Shown here: positions 15,697-24,570 of the stretch, piece after piece
Numbering within the stretch: the stretch's first letter is position 1
How the letters are laid out: each line of letters begins with the position of its first letter
Source: Bog-473 sp963824195
Lineage (GTDB): Bacteria > Actinomycetota > Acidimicrobiia > Acidimicrobiales > RAAP-2
DNA: 64,000 nt
Direction of reading: 5' to 3'
NCBI GenBank assembly: GCA_963824195.1
Contig: CAWGOJ010000012.1
Coordinates: forward strand, 1 to 64,000
Position numbers and translations under genes: made by a program
The notes under the pieces: generated by a model
The model's database searches: none
What the model was told of the DNA's origin: nothing
What the model saw: only the letters and a program-made list of their open reading frames with translations

Positions 15697-16713
15697 ATGG
15701 GACATTTCAGGAGCCGCATCGGGATCCCCGTGGCGATCGTCGTGACCGTCGGTGTCCTCGCCACCGGGTGCAGCGTGGTGAGCAAGGTCAAGCAGGCCGT
15801 GCACAACGTCGAGGGCAACAAGGCGACCATCGACTCTTTCACCCAGAATCTGCAATCGAACCAGAACAGGCCCTTCGAGGCGACCTACACGACGACGGGG
15901 AGCTCACCGGCCACCGTCGTCTACGCGGTCGACCCGTCCAGCAGTGGGCTGGCCTTCCATGAGACCCAGACGGGTGCCAACGCGTCCAACCTCCAGCTGA
16001 TCGTGAACTCGTCGGGCGAGTACGTCTGCAACCAGAGCGGAGCGGGTGCGGCCTGGTCGTGCCAGATGCTGGGGAAAGCCGACGCCGCTACCGAGAACCA
16101 GATCTTCGACTTCTACACGCCGTCGCACTGGATCTCCTTCCTCAAGGGGGTCTCGCTGGTGGCCGGACTGGCCGGCGACAAGGTCACGTCCTCGATGATG
16201 TCACTGAACGGCTTCGACATGAACTGCGTCGACCTGGTCGCCCACGGGGTGCCGGGCACGAGCACCATCTGCAGCACGTCACAGGGCATCCTCGGGTACG
16301 TCAAGGTCGCGTCGGACACGACGAGCTTCCAGATCACGAACTACTCGTCGTCGCCGTCCGCCTCGCTGTTCCAGCTGCCGCCGGGAGCGACGGTCACCAA
16401 GGTCACGCCACCACGCCCACCACGTGAGCACCACCCCCATCGGGCTCGAGATCGGCTCGACGTGGGTCTTCGCCTCGGCGGTCGACTGGCCCGGTTGGTG
16501 CCGACGCGGGAAAGGCGAGGGCGCAGCCATCGCCGTGCTCCTCGAGTACGCCGATCGGTACCGACGCGTAGCGGGGCCGGGGTTTCGAGCGGGGCGCCCC
16601 GAGGTCGTCGGCCGGGTCGATGGCAACGCCACGACGAACTTCGGCGCGCCGGGTGTGCCGCGGCCCGTGGGACGACGAGCGGCTCGATGCCGCCGAGGTC
16701 GCCCGCCAGGTAG
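15697..16713 (+). CDS. Putative lipoprotein with frame-disrupted 3' end
   Basis: The ATG at 15697 follows GAGGAGGCAGGA. The N-terminus is a lipoprotein signal (IGIPVAIVVTVGVLATGC, lipobox LATGC). The roughly 240-residue mature part is rich in Ser, Thr and Asn and looks like a conserved exported hypothetical (VVYAVDPSSSGLAFHETQTG...). At the ACCACGCCCACCACG run near 16405-16425 the expected C-terminal PTT and TGA (16425-16427, overlapping the next gene as GTGA) are in another frame. As written, the frame instead runs on to 16713 through unrelated Arg/Pro-rich codons. The natural end is probably 16427. The function is unknown. Confidence 0.65.
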   Translation: MGHFRSRIGIPVAIVVTVGVLATGCSVVSKVKQAVHNVEGNKATIDSFTQNLQSNQNRPFEATYTTTGSSPATVVYAVDPSSSGLAFHETQTGANASNLQLIVNSSGEYVCNQSGAGAAWSCQMLGKADAATENQIFDFYTPSHWISFLKGVSLVAGLAGDKVTSSMMSLNGFDMNCVDLVAHGVPGTSTICSTSQGILGYVKVASDTTSFQITNYSSSPSASLFQLPPGATVTKVTPPRPPREHHPHRARDRLDVGLRLGGRLARLVPTRERRGRSHRRAPRVRRSVPTRSGAGVSSGAPRGRRPGRWQRHDELRRAGCAAARGTTSGSMPPRSPAR

Positions 16714-16929
16714 GACTCCTGCGGGTCGCGCTCGTACGCCCGCAGGGTCGGTGTGCGGGTGTCCCCGCGTACACCGTGGACCGAGCAGCGGGACAAGATC
16801 ACCGCTGCCCTCATGGAAGAGCGTGGGGATCCCGCCACCACGGCCTGGCCGGCCCGCTACTTCATCCGCCGGTCGGCGTGGCACGTGCTCGACCATGCCT
16901 GGGAGATGGAGGATAAGAGCCGCCGATGA
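16424..16929 (+). pseudogene. Remnant of a conserved actinobacterial hypothetical protein (frameshift plus internal deletion)
   Basis: Three plus-strand frames in turn give pieces of one protein. The first, from the GTG at 16424, is IGLEIGSTWVFASAVDWPGWCRRGKG to ATTNFGAPG (16424-16645). The second is PWDDERLDAAEVARQVGLL (about 16660-16715). The third is YARRVGVRVSPRTPWTEQRD to SAWHVLDHAWEMED, ending at TGA 16927-16929. I recognise these as blocks of a DinB-like hypothetical family from actinobacteria. The central block of about 40 residues expected between the second and third pieces is missing, so this is more than a sequencing slip. Its stop still overlaps the amidase ATG. Confidence 0.7.
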
Positions 16930-18041
16930 CCACCTTCATCACCAGCTACGACACGTCTGGACCGGGCATCCGTCTCGCGGTGAAGGACCTGATCGACATG
17001 CAGGGTGAGCCCACGACCGCCGGTTGCCGCGCCCTGGCGGCGCGTGCGGTGCCGGCGGAGAGCGACGCCGAGTGTCTGGCCGGCGCGCGGGAGGCGGGAG
17101 CGCGGATCGTCGGGCGCACCAACCTGCACGAGCTGGCGCTCGGCGTGACCGGGGTGAACCCATGGTACGGGACGCCGGTGAACCCTCTCGACCCGACTCT
17201 CGTCCCCGGCGGCTCGTCGAGCGGCTCTGCGGTCGCGGTCGCGACGGGCGAGGCGGACGTGGCCTATGGGAGCGACACCGGCGGCTCGGTGCGCATCCCC
17301 TCGGCGTGCTGCGGTACGGCGGGCCTCAAGACGACGTGGGGACGCATTCCGCTCGGCGGCGTGTGGCCGCTCTCTCCCAGCTTCGACACGGTGGGCCCCA
17401 TGGCCCGCGACATCGCGGGTCTCGTCACCGGCATGCAACTGCTCGAGCCGGGCTTCGCCGCCGCCGACCCCAGCGGCGGCGACCTCGTCGTGGCCCGGCT
17501 GCCCATCGATGCCGATCCGGCCATCACCGACGCCATCGACACGGCGCTCCACCAGGTCGGGTGGGACTGCCGTGACCTGGTGGTGCCGGGGTGGGACGAG
17601 GCCACCGTGCAGGCCGGCCTCCTTCTCGTGGTCGAGGCATGGCAGTCGGACGCGGCGCTGGTCGAGGAGGACCCCGAGGGCATCGGCGACGACGTGCGCG
17701 CCCGACTTCAGCTCGGCTCGAGCTTCGACGACAGCACGGTCCGCGCCGCGTGGCTGGTCCAGCGCGAATGGAAGGCAACCCTGGAACGGGTCTTCACCGA
17801 GGTCGACGTCCTCGTCAGCCCGACTCTGACGGTCTTCCCGCCGCGCCTCGAGGACGGCGACGACCTCCTCGTGTCGCGCTGCACGCTTCCGGTCAACCTG
17901 GCTGGTGTCCCCGCGCTCTCGCTGCCCGTGCCTGCGTCCGGTCCGGTGCCGGCCAGCATCCAGCTGATCGGGCCGGCGCACAGCGAGGAGCGGCTGCTGG
18001 CGGCGGGAGCCCAGCTCGAGGCGGCCGTGGCGGGCGGCTGA
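16926..18041 (+). CDS. Amidase-signature family hydrolase
   Basis: A 371-residue amidase. The catalytic Ser-cisSer-Lys triad is visible: K20 in AVKDLID, the cis-serine in GGSSSGSAVAVA (95-106), and the nucleophile S121 in GSDTGGSVRIPSACCGTAGLKT. The length is short for the family (often 450-500), with less C-terminal sequence than GatA. It is not GatA, since no gatB or gatC is nearby. Its ATG overlaps the stop of the degraded gene upstream. Substrate unknown; it probably cleaves an amide or acyl-urea in the cytoplasm. Confidence 0.85.
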   Translation: MTTFITSYDTSGPGIRLAVKDLIDMQGEPTTAGCRALAARAVPAESDAECLAGAREAGARIVGRTNLHELALGVTGVNPWYGTPVNPLDPTLVPGGSSSGSAVAVATGEADVAYGSDTGGSVRIPSACCGTAGLKTTWGRIPLGGVWPLSPSFDTVGPMARDIAGLVTGMQLLEPGFAAADPSGGDLVVARLPIDADPAITDAIDTALHQVGWDCRDLVVPGWDEATVQAGLLLVVEAWQSDAALVEEDPEGIGDDVRARLQLGSSFDDSTVRAAWLVQREWKATLERVFTEVDVLVSPTLTVFPPRLEDGDDLLVSRCTLPVNLAGVPALSLPVPASGPVPASIQLIGPAHSEERLLAAGAQLEAAVAGG

Positions 18042-18232
18042 GGCTGTCTCGCGGTCTCAAAGGAACAGCCATCGGTCTCACGCCTGGCGGCGCAGGATTC
18101 TGCAACCGATGTCATGCGCGGGTCGATGGACGGCGCCGCGTGCTGGACCCTGATGGCCGCCGCCGAGGGCCGGCCCGGGCAGGACTGGGGTAGGTCACGG
18201 CATGCCCGCCCTGCCCGTAGCCTGGCCGGCGC

Positions 18233-18874
18233 ATGCAGATTGACGTGTGGTCCGACTTCGCGTGCCCGTGGTGTGCGCTCGGGCTCTACCGCCTCGACGC
18301 CGCCCGACGCGTCTTCGAGCATGGAGACGAGCTCGGCGTCGTCCACCGGTCCTTTGAGCTCGACCCCCGGTCACCCGCCCGGCGCGAGAGGTCAATGGAG
18401 GAGGCGGTGGCCGCCAAGTACGGGCTGAGTGCGGCGCAGGTCCGGGCCGGGCACGCACAGCTCACGGCGCTGGGCGAGGAGGTCGGTTTGACCTTCGACT
18501 TCGAGCGGGTGCGGCTGGGCAACACGTTCGACGCCCACCGGCTCTCGCAGGCCGCGCGCGGCACCGAGTGCGAGGACGCACTGGTCAAGGGGCTGTTCCT
18601 CGCGCACTTCAGCGAGGGCCGGCAACTGTCGGATCACGACGTCCTGCGCGACGTGGCCCGTTCGGCCGGACTCGCCGAGCACATCACGGAGACGGTGCTC
18701 GCCGGCGACGCCTGTGCCGACGCGGTGCGAACGGACGAGGCGGACGCGCGGGAACTCGGGGTGACCGGCGTGCCCTACTTCCTGATCGGCGGCGCCTGGC
18801 CGGTGCCCGGTGCCCAGGACACGGAGACGATGGTGATCCTGCTCCGCCGTGCCTGGAGCCGTCTAGGCCATTGA
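18233..18874 (+). CDS. FrnE-like DsbA-family oxidoreductase
   Basis: A 213-residue thioredoxin-fold protein of the DsbA/FrnE group with the active-site CPWC at residues 11-14 and a cis-Pro loop GVTGVPYFLI. No signal peptide is present, so it acts in the cytoplasm as a thiol-disulfide oxidoreductase or isomerase. A TAGCCT box (18218-18223) lies 9 nt before the ATG with no ribosome site, so the message may be leaderless. The 3' end overlaps the convergent decarboxylase by 12 bp. The 190 nt upstream contain nothing else recognisable. Confidence 0.85.
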   Translation: MQIDVWSDFACPWCALGLYRLDAARRVFEHGDELGVVHRSFELDPRSPARRERSMEEAVAAKYGLSAAQVRAGHAQLTALGEEVGLTFDFERVRLGNTFDAHRLSQAARGTECEDALVKGLFLAHFSEGRQLSDHDVLRDVARSAGLAEHITETVLAGDACADAVRTDEADARELGVTGVPYFLIGGAWPVPGAQDTETMVILLRRAWSRLGH

Positions 18875-20227
18875 GGCCAGCATCTCGTCGACCATCTCCG
18901 TGGTGGTGTTGGGATGCAGGAAGGCGAAGCGTGCCACCGTCTCGCCTTCCCAGCTGGTCGGCGTGACGAACCCGACCTGGTCGTGCAGGAGGCGGGCCGA
19001 CCAGACGTCGTAGTCCGCCTTGGCCCACCCCGGCCGGCGGAAGAGCACGATGGAGAGCCCGGGGTCACGGACGAGCTCGACATGGGGCATCTCGGTGATC
19101 CGCTCGGCCGCCCTCTGCGCAATGGCGAGGCCCGTCTCCACGGCATCTCGGTAGGCATCGAGCCCGTTGACGGCCATGGAGAACCAGAGTGGCAGGCCGC
19201 GGGCCCGGCGCGTGAGGTGAAAGGCGTAGTCGCTCGGGTTCCACTCCTCGGGGTTCTCGCTGTGGAGCACCTCGAGGTACTGGGCGTCCTGGGTGTGCAC
19301 CGCCTTGGCCAGGTTGGGCCGGCGGTAGACCAGCGCGGCGCAGTCGAACGGTGCGAACAGCCACTTGTGGGGATCGACGATGAAGGAGTCGGCCCGCTCG
19401 AAGCCGGCGAACCGAGCCTGTACGGACGGCGCGAACAATGCGGCGGCACCACCGTAGGCACCGTCGATGTGGAACCACAGGGAGTGCTCGGCAGCCACGT
19501 CGGCGACCCCGGCCAGATCGTCCACGATCCCGGCGTTGGTCGTCCCCGCCGTGGCCACGACGCCGATGGCGTCCTCGCGGCGCGGATCGTCCCGGAGTGC
19601 AGCCCGCAACGCCTCACCGGTGAGCCGGTGGTCCGCCGTCGGTACGGTCAGCGTGCCCACGCCGAGGACGTGGAGTGCCTTGCCCACCGAGGAGTGCGCG
19701 TCCTCGCTGATGGCGACGAGCGGATGGAGCGGAGCGACGCCGTGGCGTCGGTGGGCCGCGGTGTCGCGGGCCACCATGAGCGCCGACAGGTTGCCGGCGG
19801 ACCCGCCGGCCACGAAGCAGCCCCCGGCATCGTCGGGGAACCCCGCCTGCGCGGCCAGTACGCCGAGCGCCTGGTTCTCGGCGACCACGACCCCGGCGGC
19901 CTCGAGCCAGGAGGTGCCGTGTAGGGACGAGCACGAGACGAACATGTCGAAGAGCAAGGACGCCTTGGTGGGCGCGGCCGGGATAAACGACAGGAAGCGA
20001 GGGCTGTCGCAGGACACCACGGCGGTCGACAGCTTGTCGACGAACAGTTTCAGCACGCCGGCCGCGTCGTTCCCCTCGGGCGTCATGAGCCCTGCCAGCT
20101 CGGCGTCGAGGGACTCGACGAGCCCCCCGAAGTCCAGGGACACCGGGTCCATGGAAAGGCGTTCCCGGCACGCTGCGAAGATCAGGTCCGCCATGGCGTC
20201 GTCGTAGTGGAACATCGCGCTCGTCAT
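18863..20227 (-). CDS. PLP-dependent group II decarboxylase (aromatic-L-amino-acid decarboxylase-like)
   Basis: A 454-residue fold-type I PLP enzyme. The PLP lysine is K288 in VDPHKWLFAPFDCAAL. Other family marks are the TAGTTNAGIVDDL segment, FHIDGAYGG, and GGSAGNLSAL near the cofactor phosphate. Homologues decarboxylate aromatic amino acids or glutamate; the substrate here is not certain. The ATG at 20227 overlaps the larC stop (ATGA), which makes this the last gene of a larB-larC-decarboxylase operon. A functional link to the nickel cofactor is unexpected and unproven. Confidence 0.85.
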   Translation of the reverse strand: MTSAMFHYDDAMADLIFAACRERLSMDPVSLDFGGLVESLDAELAGLMTPEGNDAAGVLKLFVDKLSTAVVSCDSPRFLSFIPAAPTKASLLFDMFVSCSSLHGTSWLEAAGVVVAENQALGVLAAQAGFPDDAGGCFVAGGSAGNLSALMVARDTAAHRRHGVAPLHPLVAISEDAHSSVGKALHVLGVGTLTVPTADHRLTGEALRAALRDDPRREDAIGVVATAGTTNAGIVDDLAGVADVAAEHSLWFHIDGAYGGAAALFAPSVQARFAGFERADSFIVDPHKWLFAPFDCAALVYRRPNLAKAVHTQDAQYLEVLHSENPEEWNPSDYAFHLTRRARGLPLWFSMAVNGLDAYRDAVETGLAIAQRAAERITEMPHVELVRDPGLSIVLFRRPGWAKADYDVWSARLLHDQVGFVTPTSWEGETVARFAFLHPNTTTEMVDEMLASMA

Positions 20228-21426
20228 GAGGCAGGAGAGCTCCCGGGTCCCGCGCGCCATGCCTCCTCGGCCCGGCTGGCCACCTCGTGCAGGGAGGCGC
20301 CGGTCTTGGTGGCGACGAGCGCGACGTCGTCGAACTCCGGCTTGGCGCGGCCGTTGGTGACCTTCATCCGGACCATCATGCCGTCAACGGTGACCTGTGC
20401 CAGCTCCCGTGCCACGAGCCAGCGTTCGACGATGGTGACGCGCACTCCCATCGTCCCGGTGACCCGCTGGATCTCGGAGCGGAGCGCATCGACGCGTGTC
20501 GCGTCCGTGAGCACGTGCAGGACGTGCCCGGGCCGGCCCTTCTTCATCGTGACGGGGCTCACCCAGGCGTCGAGTGCGCCGGCGTCGAGTGCGGCCGCGA
20601 CCGCGTAGCCGAGCTGCTCACCGGTGACATCGTCGAGATTCGTCTCGAGCACCAGCGCCGGCTGGCCCGGGCCGACGGAGGCCTGACCCGCCCGCCTCCC
20701 GATCACGACCTGGGTGCAGTTCGGCAAGTCGTCCATCTCGCCGGCGCCCCCTCCGAAGCCGGACGCCGTGACCGTCATGTCGGGGAGCGGCCCGAAGGAC
20801 GAGCACAGCGTGGCGAGCAGGGCGGCACCCGTGGGCGTCGTGAGCTCTATCCGGACGTCACGCCCGTAGGTCGGAATCCCCTCGAGCAGTCGCACGGTGG
20901 CCGGGGCCGGATTGGGCAGCCAGCCGTGCGCGCTGCGCACGGTGCCGCTCCCGGTGGCCACCGCCGAGGCGCTCACCTCGTCGACGCCCAGCACCTCGAG
21001 TGCGGCCGCCGTCCCCACGACGTCGATGATCGCGTCGTGCCCGCCGACCTCGTGGAAGTGCACCTGGTCGACGGGCCGCCGGTGCAGCGCGGACTCGACC
21101 GCGGCCAGCGAGCGGAACACGGCCAGCGCCCGCTCGGTCACCCGCGTCGGCAGTGCGGCGTCCTCAATGAGAGCGGCGATGGACCCATGGGTGCGGACCA
21201 CCACGTCGTCGCCGCTGACGATGGCGCGCGTGCATGCGATCCCTCCCCGCATGCCCTCGTCCAGCCGCAGGTCCCAGCCCGGGAGGGCGAGCCGGTCCAG
21301 CAAGGAACGGATCTCGTCGACGTCGGCCCCGGCGTCAACGAGCGACCCGAGCGCCATGTCCCCTGCGATACCGGCGAAGCAGTGGAACCACGCCACCGTC
21401 TCGGTGCCCGTGGTGGGGCTCGTCAC
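20224..21426 (-). CDS. larC: LarC, nickel-insertion protein for the nickel-pincer nucleotide cofactor
   Basis: A 400-residue LarC. It inserts Ni(II) into pyridinium-3,5-bisthiocarboxylate mononucleotide in a CTP-dependent reaction (established for Lactobacillus LarC). Family features are the N-terminal WFHCFAGIAGDMALGSLVDAG, HFHEVGGHDAIIDVVG with candidate metal ligands, TTPTGAALLATL, and the C-terminal NLDDVTGEQLGY and MKKGRPGHVLHVL. The product is one continuous chain, not split by a programmed frameshift as in Lactobacillus larC1/larC2. The GTG start overlaps the larB stop. Confidence 0.92.
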   Translation of the reverse strand: MTSPTTGTETVAWFHCFAGIAGDMALGSLVDAGADVDEIRSLLDRLALPGWDLRLDEGMRGGIACTRAIVSGDDVVVRTHGSIAALIEDAALPTRVTERALAVFRSLAAVESALHRRPVDQVHFHEVGGHDAIIDVVGTAAALEVLGVDEVSASAVATGSGTVRSAHGWLPNPAPATVRLLEGIPTYGRDVRIELTTPTGAALLATLCSSFGPLPDMTVTASGFGGGAGEMDDLPNCTQVVIGRRAGQASVGPGQPALVLETNLDDVTGEQLGYAVAAALDAGALDAWVSPVTMKKGRPGHVLHVLTDATRVDALRSEIQRVTGTMGVRVTIVERWLVARELAQVTVDGMMVRMKVTNGRAKPEFDDVALVATKTGASLHEVASRAEEAWRAGPGSSPAS

Positions 21427-22184
21427 TGCAGGAGCCGGGCTATGGCGCACGCCGCGCCGTAGCCGTTGTCGATGCCGACGACGGTGATGCCGGACGAGCA
21501 GGCGGCGAGCATGGTGAGCAGCGCTGTCACGCCTTCGAGCGCGGCGCCGTAGCCGGTGCTGGTCGGCACGGCGACAACGGGTGCCGGTGTAAGCCCGCCC
21601 ACGACGCTGGCCAGCGCGCCGTCCATGCCGGCGATCACCACGACGGCGTCGGCCATCGCAATGGTGTCGAGCTCGGCCAGGAGCCGGTGCAGCCCGGCGA
21701 CCCCGCAGTCGGCGAGCAGGGTCGGATCGAACCCGAGCGCATCGAGGACGACCGCGCACTCGGTGGCGACGGGGAGGTCGGCGGTCCCGGCCGTGACGAC
21801 GACGACGGAGCCCTCCCGCCGCGGTGCCGGGCGGAAGACGACCGTCGAGAAAGCGCCGCTCTCCGCGATGGCGGCGGGGCCGAGCCCCAGGGAGGTGGCG
21901 ACTGCGGATGCGGCCTTCACCTGGGCTTCAGCCGCCCGCGTCAGTAGGACGGGGCCGTCGGTCGCCTTCAGGAGGTCCTCGACGACCGCGGCAGCGTGCT
22001 CGGGGGTCTTGCCGGGACCGTAGACGGCCTCGGGCATCCCGAGTCGCAGGTCGCGGTGGTGGTCCACCCGGGCGAAGCCCAGGTCGGAATAGGGCAGGCG
22101 ACGCAATTGCCGCACGGCGTCGTCGGGTGTGCACTGGCCCCCAGCAACCTGTTCGATGAGCGTACGAAGCGAAGAAGCGTCCAT
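21423..22184 (-). CDS. larB: LarB, pyridinium-3,5-biscarboxylate synthase
   Basis: A 253-residue protein with a C-terminal PurE/AIR-carboxylase-like domain (SVVVVTAGTADLPVATEC, VVIAGMDGALASVVGGL, VPTSTGYGAALEGVTALLTML). LarB carboxylates and hydrolyses nicotinic acid adenine dinucleotide, the first step to the nickel-pincer cofactor. The ATG at 22184 is chosen over an in-frame TTG at 22205. The N-terminal half (about 1-100) includes the family's YGPGKTPEHAAAVVEDL. It is divergent from pheA across 23 bp and is the first gene of larB-larC-decarboxylase. Confidence 0.92.
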   Translation of the reverse strand: MDASSLRTLIEQVAGGQCTPDDAVRQLRRLPYSDLGFARVDHHRDLRLGMPEAVYGPGKTPEHAAAVVEDLLKATDGPVLLTRAAEAQVKAASAVATSLGLGPAAIAESGAFSTVVFRPAPRREGSVVVVTAGTADLPVATECAVVLDALGFDPTLLADCGVAGLHRLLAELDTIAMADAVVVIAGMDGALASVVGGLTPAPVVAVPTSTGYGAALEGVTALLTMLAACSSGITVVGIDNGYGAACAIARLLQ

Positions 22185-22207
22185 GACCTGCTCTATCCTG
22201 CCCAACT

Positions 22208-23140
22208 GTGAACCCGCCTGCGACCACGGTCGCCTACTTCGGCCCAGCCGCCACCTTCACCCAGGAGGCGCTCCTGACCCAGCCGGACCTGGCCACGGCG
22301 GTCCTGAGGCCCCTCGGGTCGATCACGGCCGTCCTCGAGTCGGTCGCCCGCGGTGAGGCCGACCTCGGGTTCGTGCCCATTGAGAACGCGATCGAGGGCA
22401 CCGTGAGCGCCACCGTCGACGGGCTCATCCACGACGTCGAGCTGCACATCCAGCGGGAGGTCGTGATGGACATTCACCTCCACCTCATGGCCCGCCCGGG
22501 CACCGGGCTCTCCGACATCCGCCACGTGTCGTCCTATCCCCATGCCCTCGCCCAGTGCCAGAAATACCTGGCCCGGGCCCTGCCGGAGGCGGAGCAGCGA
22601 GCCGCCAATTCCACCGCCGACGCGGCACGGGTGCTCGGGGAGTCCGGCTCCCCCGACGGAGCGGCGATCGCTCCCCGACTGGCCGCCGAGCGCTACGGCC
22701 TGGTCATCGTGGCCGAGGACGTGGAGGACCATCCGGACAATCAGACCCGCTTCGTCCTCGTTGCCCGGACCCGGATCCCCAGGGCGACGGGCCACGACAA
22801 GACGAGCATCGTGTGCTTCCAGCGGGCCGACCACCCGGGCAGCCTGCACGGGATCCTCGGCCAGTTCGCGGCGCGCAACATCAACCTGACGAAGCTCGAG
22901 TCACGCCCGACCAAGCAGGGGCTGGGCGATTACTGCTTCGTCATCGACCTCACGGGTCACGTCGGCGACGAGGTGGTGGCCGACTGCCTGCGTGACCTCC
23001 ACGCCGGACTGGCCGGGGTCAAGTTCCTCGGCTCGTACCCCGCGGCAGGTGAGCACGGTGCCGAGCACCGGCGCCAGGCCGATGCCGCCTGGCAAGCCGC
23101 CGACGACTGGCTGGGCGCGTTGCGGGGCTCTATCGAGTGA
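22208..23140 (+). CDS. pheA: Prephenate dehydratase
   Basis: A 310-residue monofunctional enzyme converting prephenate to phenylpyruvate in phenylalanine synthesis. The catalytic domain opens with VAYFGPAATFTQEALL, has FVPIENAIEGTV, and carries the TRF motif in NQTRFVLV (about 178-185). The C-terminal ACT domain contains the GALV-type loop PGSLHGIL and ESRP, the phenylalanine-binding residues, so feedback inhibition by Phe is expected. The GTG start has a TATCCT box (22194-22199) 8 nt upstream and no ribosome site. It ends 11 bp inside the convergent MFS gene. Confidence 0.93.
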   Translation: MNPPATTVAYFGPAATFTQEALLTQPDLATAVLRPLGSITAVLESVARGEADLGFVPIENAIEGTVSATVDGLIHDVELHIQREVVMDIHLHLMARPGTGLSDIRHVSSYPHALAQCQKYLARALPEAEQRAANSTADAARVLGESGSPDGAAIAPRLAAERYGLVIVAEDVEDHPDNQTRFVLVARTRIPRATGHDKTSIVCFQRADHPGSLHGILGQFAARNINLTKLESRPTKQGLGDYCFVIDLTGHVGDEVVADCLRDLHAGLAGVKFLGSYPAAGEHGAEHRRQADAAWQAADDWLGALRGSIE

Positions 23141-24518
23141 GGCGCTGCGCGGGGTTGCGCTCCAGTGACCCCGGCAGGCGGCGGGCGATGACCAGGGCCA
23201 GAACGGCGGCCAGCGCGGCTGCCGCGAAGGCGATCACCACGCCACCCGCGATCGGCTGCGTGCCCCTCGACACCGCCGCCACAGCCGTGCCACCCACACC
23301 GACGCCCAGGGCGATCCCGAGCACATCGGCGAGGTTCAACGACGCGGAGGCCCATCCCTCCCGCCCCGACGGTGCGGCGCGCATCATCATGAGCGAAATC
23401 GGCGCATAGCTGAGGCCCATGCCGAACCCTGCAACGGACCATGCCACGAAGGCCTCCCAGACCGGTACGCCGGGACGCAGCTGCCAGGCCATGCCGGCCG
23501 TTCCGGCGAGGATGAGCAGCAACCCGGTCCGCACCAGCCGCGCCCCCTCCCACTCCTGGTTCAGACGGGCCTGGAGCCATGAGCCGGCGGTCCACGCCAG
23601 CGTCGACGCCGTGACCACCGCGCCCGCCATCAACGTGCTGTGGTGGCGCACCGTCGTGATGGTCAGCGTGACGTAGGCGTCGGCCCCGAAGAAGGCGAAC
23701 GTCAGGAGCCCGCGGCTGAGAATGGTGGCGGGAAGTCCCGGGGCGCCGCGCAGCGTGCCGGGGGGGAGCAAGCGGCGCAGCGGCGCCAGCCCGACGAGGG
23801 CGGCGACTGCGGCCAGGCCGAGCCCGATGAGCACGTTGCGCGAGCTGAGTGCCGCGAGGACGAAGGCCGCGCCCGCCGCGGTACGGACGGCATCGGCGAC
23901 CCGGTGCTCGTCGGGATGCGCGGCGACCGGTCGCCCGAGCCGCAAGAGCGCGGGCACGGCCATGGGCCCGGCCACGAGCACCAGCGGGATCAGGCCCAGG
24001 AACACCCAGCGCCACCCGAACAGGTGGGCGACGGCCGCCGCCACGCCGGGTCCGACGATGCCCGGCACGACCCACGCCGTCGACAGCACCGCCATCATGC
24101 GGGCCCGCTGCGCCTCACGCAGACTGCGACCGATGGCGACATAGGCGACCGCCGGAATGGCTCCCGCACCGAGTCCCTGCAGGCAGCGCCCGCCGACGAG
24201 CACCCACATGGAGGGGGCGAGACCGGCCACGAGGAGGCCCACGGAGAACAGCACCAGGCCCGCCAAATACGGGCGCGCCGGCCCGTGCCGGTCGGCGTCG
24301 CGTCCGGCCACCACGATCCCGATGAGGGAGGCCAGCTGGAAACTCGCGAAGACCCACCCGTAGAGCTCCAAACCCTTCAGGTCGCGGGCCACCACCGGCA
24401 TCACGGTGACCACCGCCAGTGCCTCGGACGCGATGAAGGTGACCGTGAGCACGAGCCCGAGCGTCAGGGCGCGCCGGTGCGGCGCCCACAGCCCATCCCC
24501 TGAAACCCCCTGGCTCAC
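23130..24518 (-). CDS. MFS transporter (drug/multidrug exporter-like)
   Basis: A 462-residue major facilitator with about 12-14 membrane segments. The loop 2-3 motif appears as GRDADRHGPARP, and GGRCLQGLGAGAIPAVAYVAIG resembles motif C of drug:H+ antiporters. The GTG at 24518 is chosen because a TAGTCT box lies 7 nt upstream, again a leaderless layout. The substrate is unknown. It is divergent from the amidohydrolase gene and convergent with pheA. Confidence 0.85.
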   Translation of the reverse strand: MSQGVSGDGLWAPHRRALTLGLVLTVTFIASEALAVVTVMPVVARDLKGLELYGWVFASFQLASLIGIVVAGRDADRHGPARPYLAGLVLFSVGLLVAGLAPSMWVLVGGRCLQGLGAGAIPAVAYVAIGRSLREAQRARMMAVLSTAWVVPGIVGPGVAAAVAHLFGWRWVFLGLIPLVLVAGPMAVPALLRLGRPVAAHPDEHRVADAVRTAAGAAFVLAALSSRNVLIGLGLAAVAALVGLAPLRRLLPPGTLRGAPGLPATILSRGLLTFAFFGADAYVTLTITTVRHHSTLMAGAVVTASTLAWTAGSWLQARLNQEWEGARLVRTGLLLILAGTAGMAWQLRPGVPVWEAFVAWSVAGFGMGLSYAPISLMMMRAAPSGREGWASASLNLADVLGIALGVGVGGTAVAAVSRGTQPIAGGVVIAFAAAALAAVLALVIARRLPGSLERNPAQRLTR

Positions 24519-24570
24519 GACGGCGAGACTACGGGTCAGGGCCGCTGGTACTCTGCGAGCGGGAGGGTAC

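Noticed and set aside
16424..17008. A single 194-residue protein from the GTG at 16424
   Set aside because: After ATTNFGAPG the frame becomes Arg/Pro-rich, while recognisable blocks of the same family continue in the other two frames; it was called a pseudogene instead.
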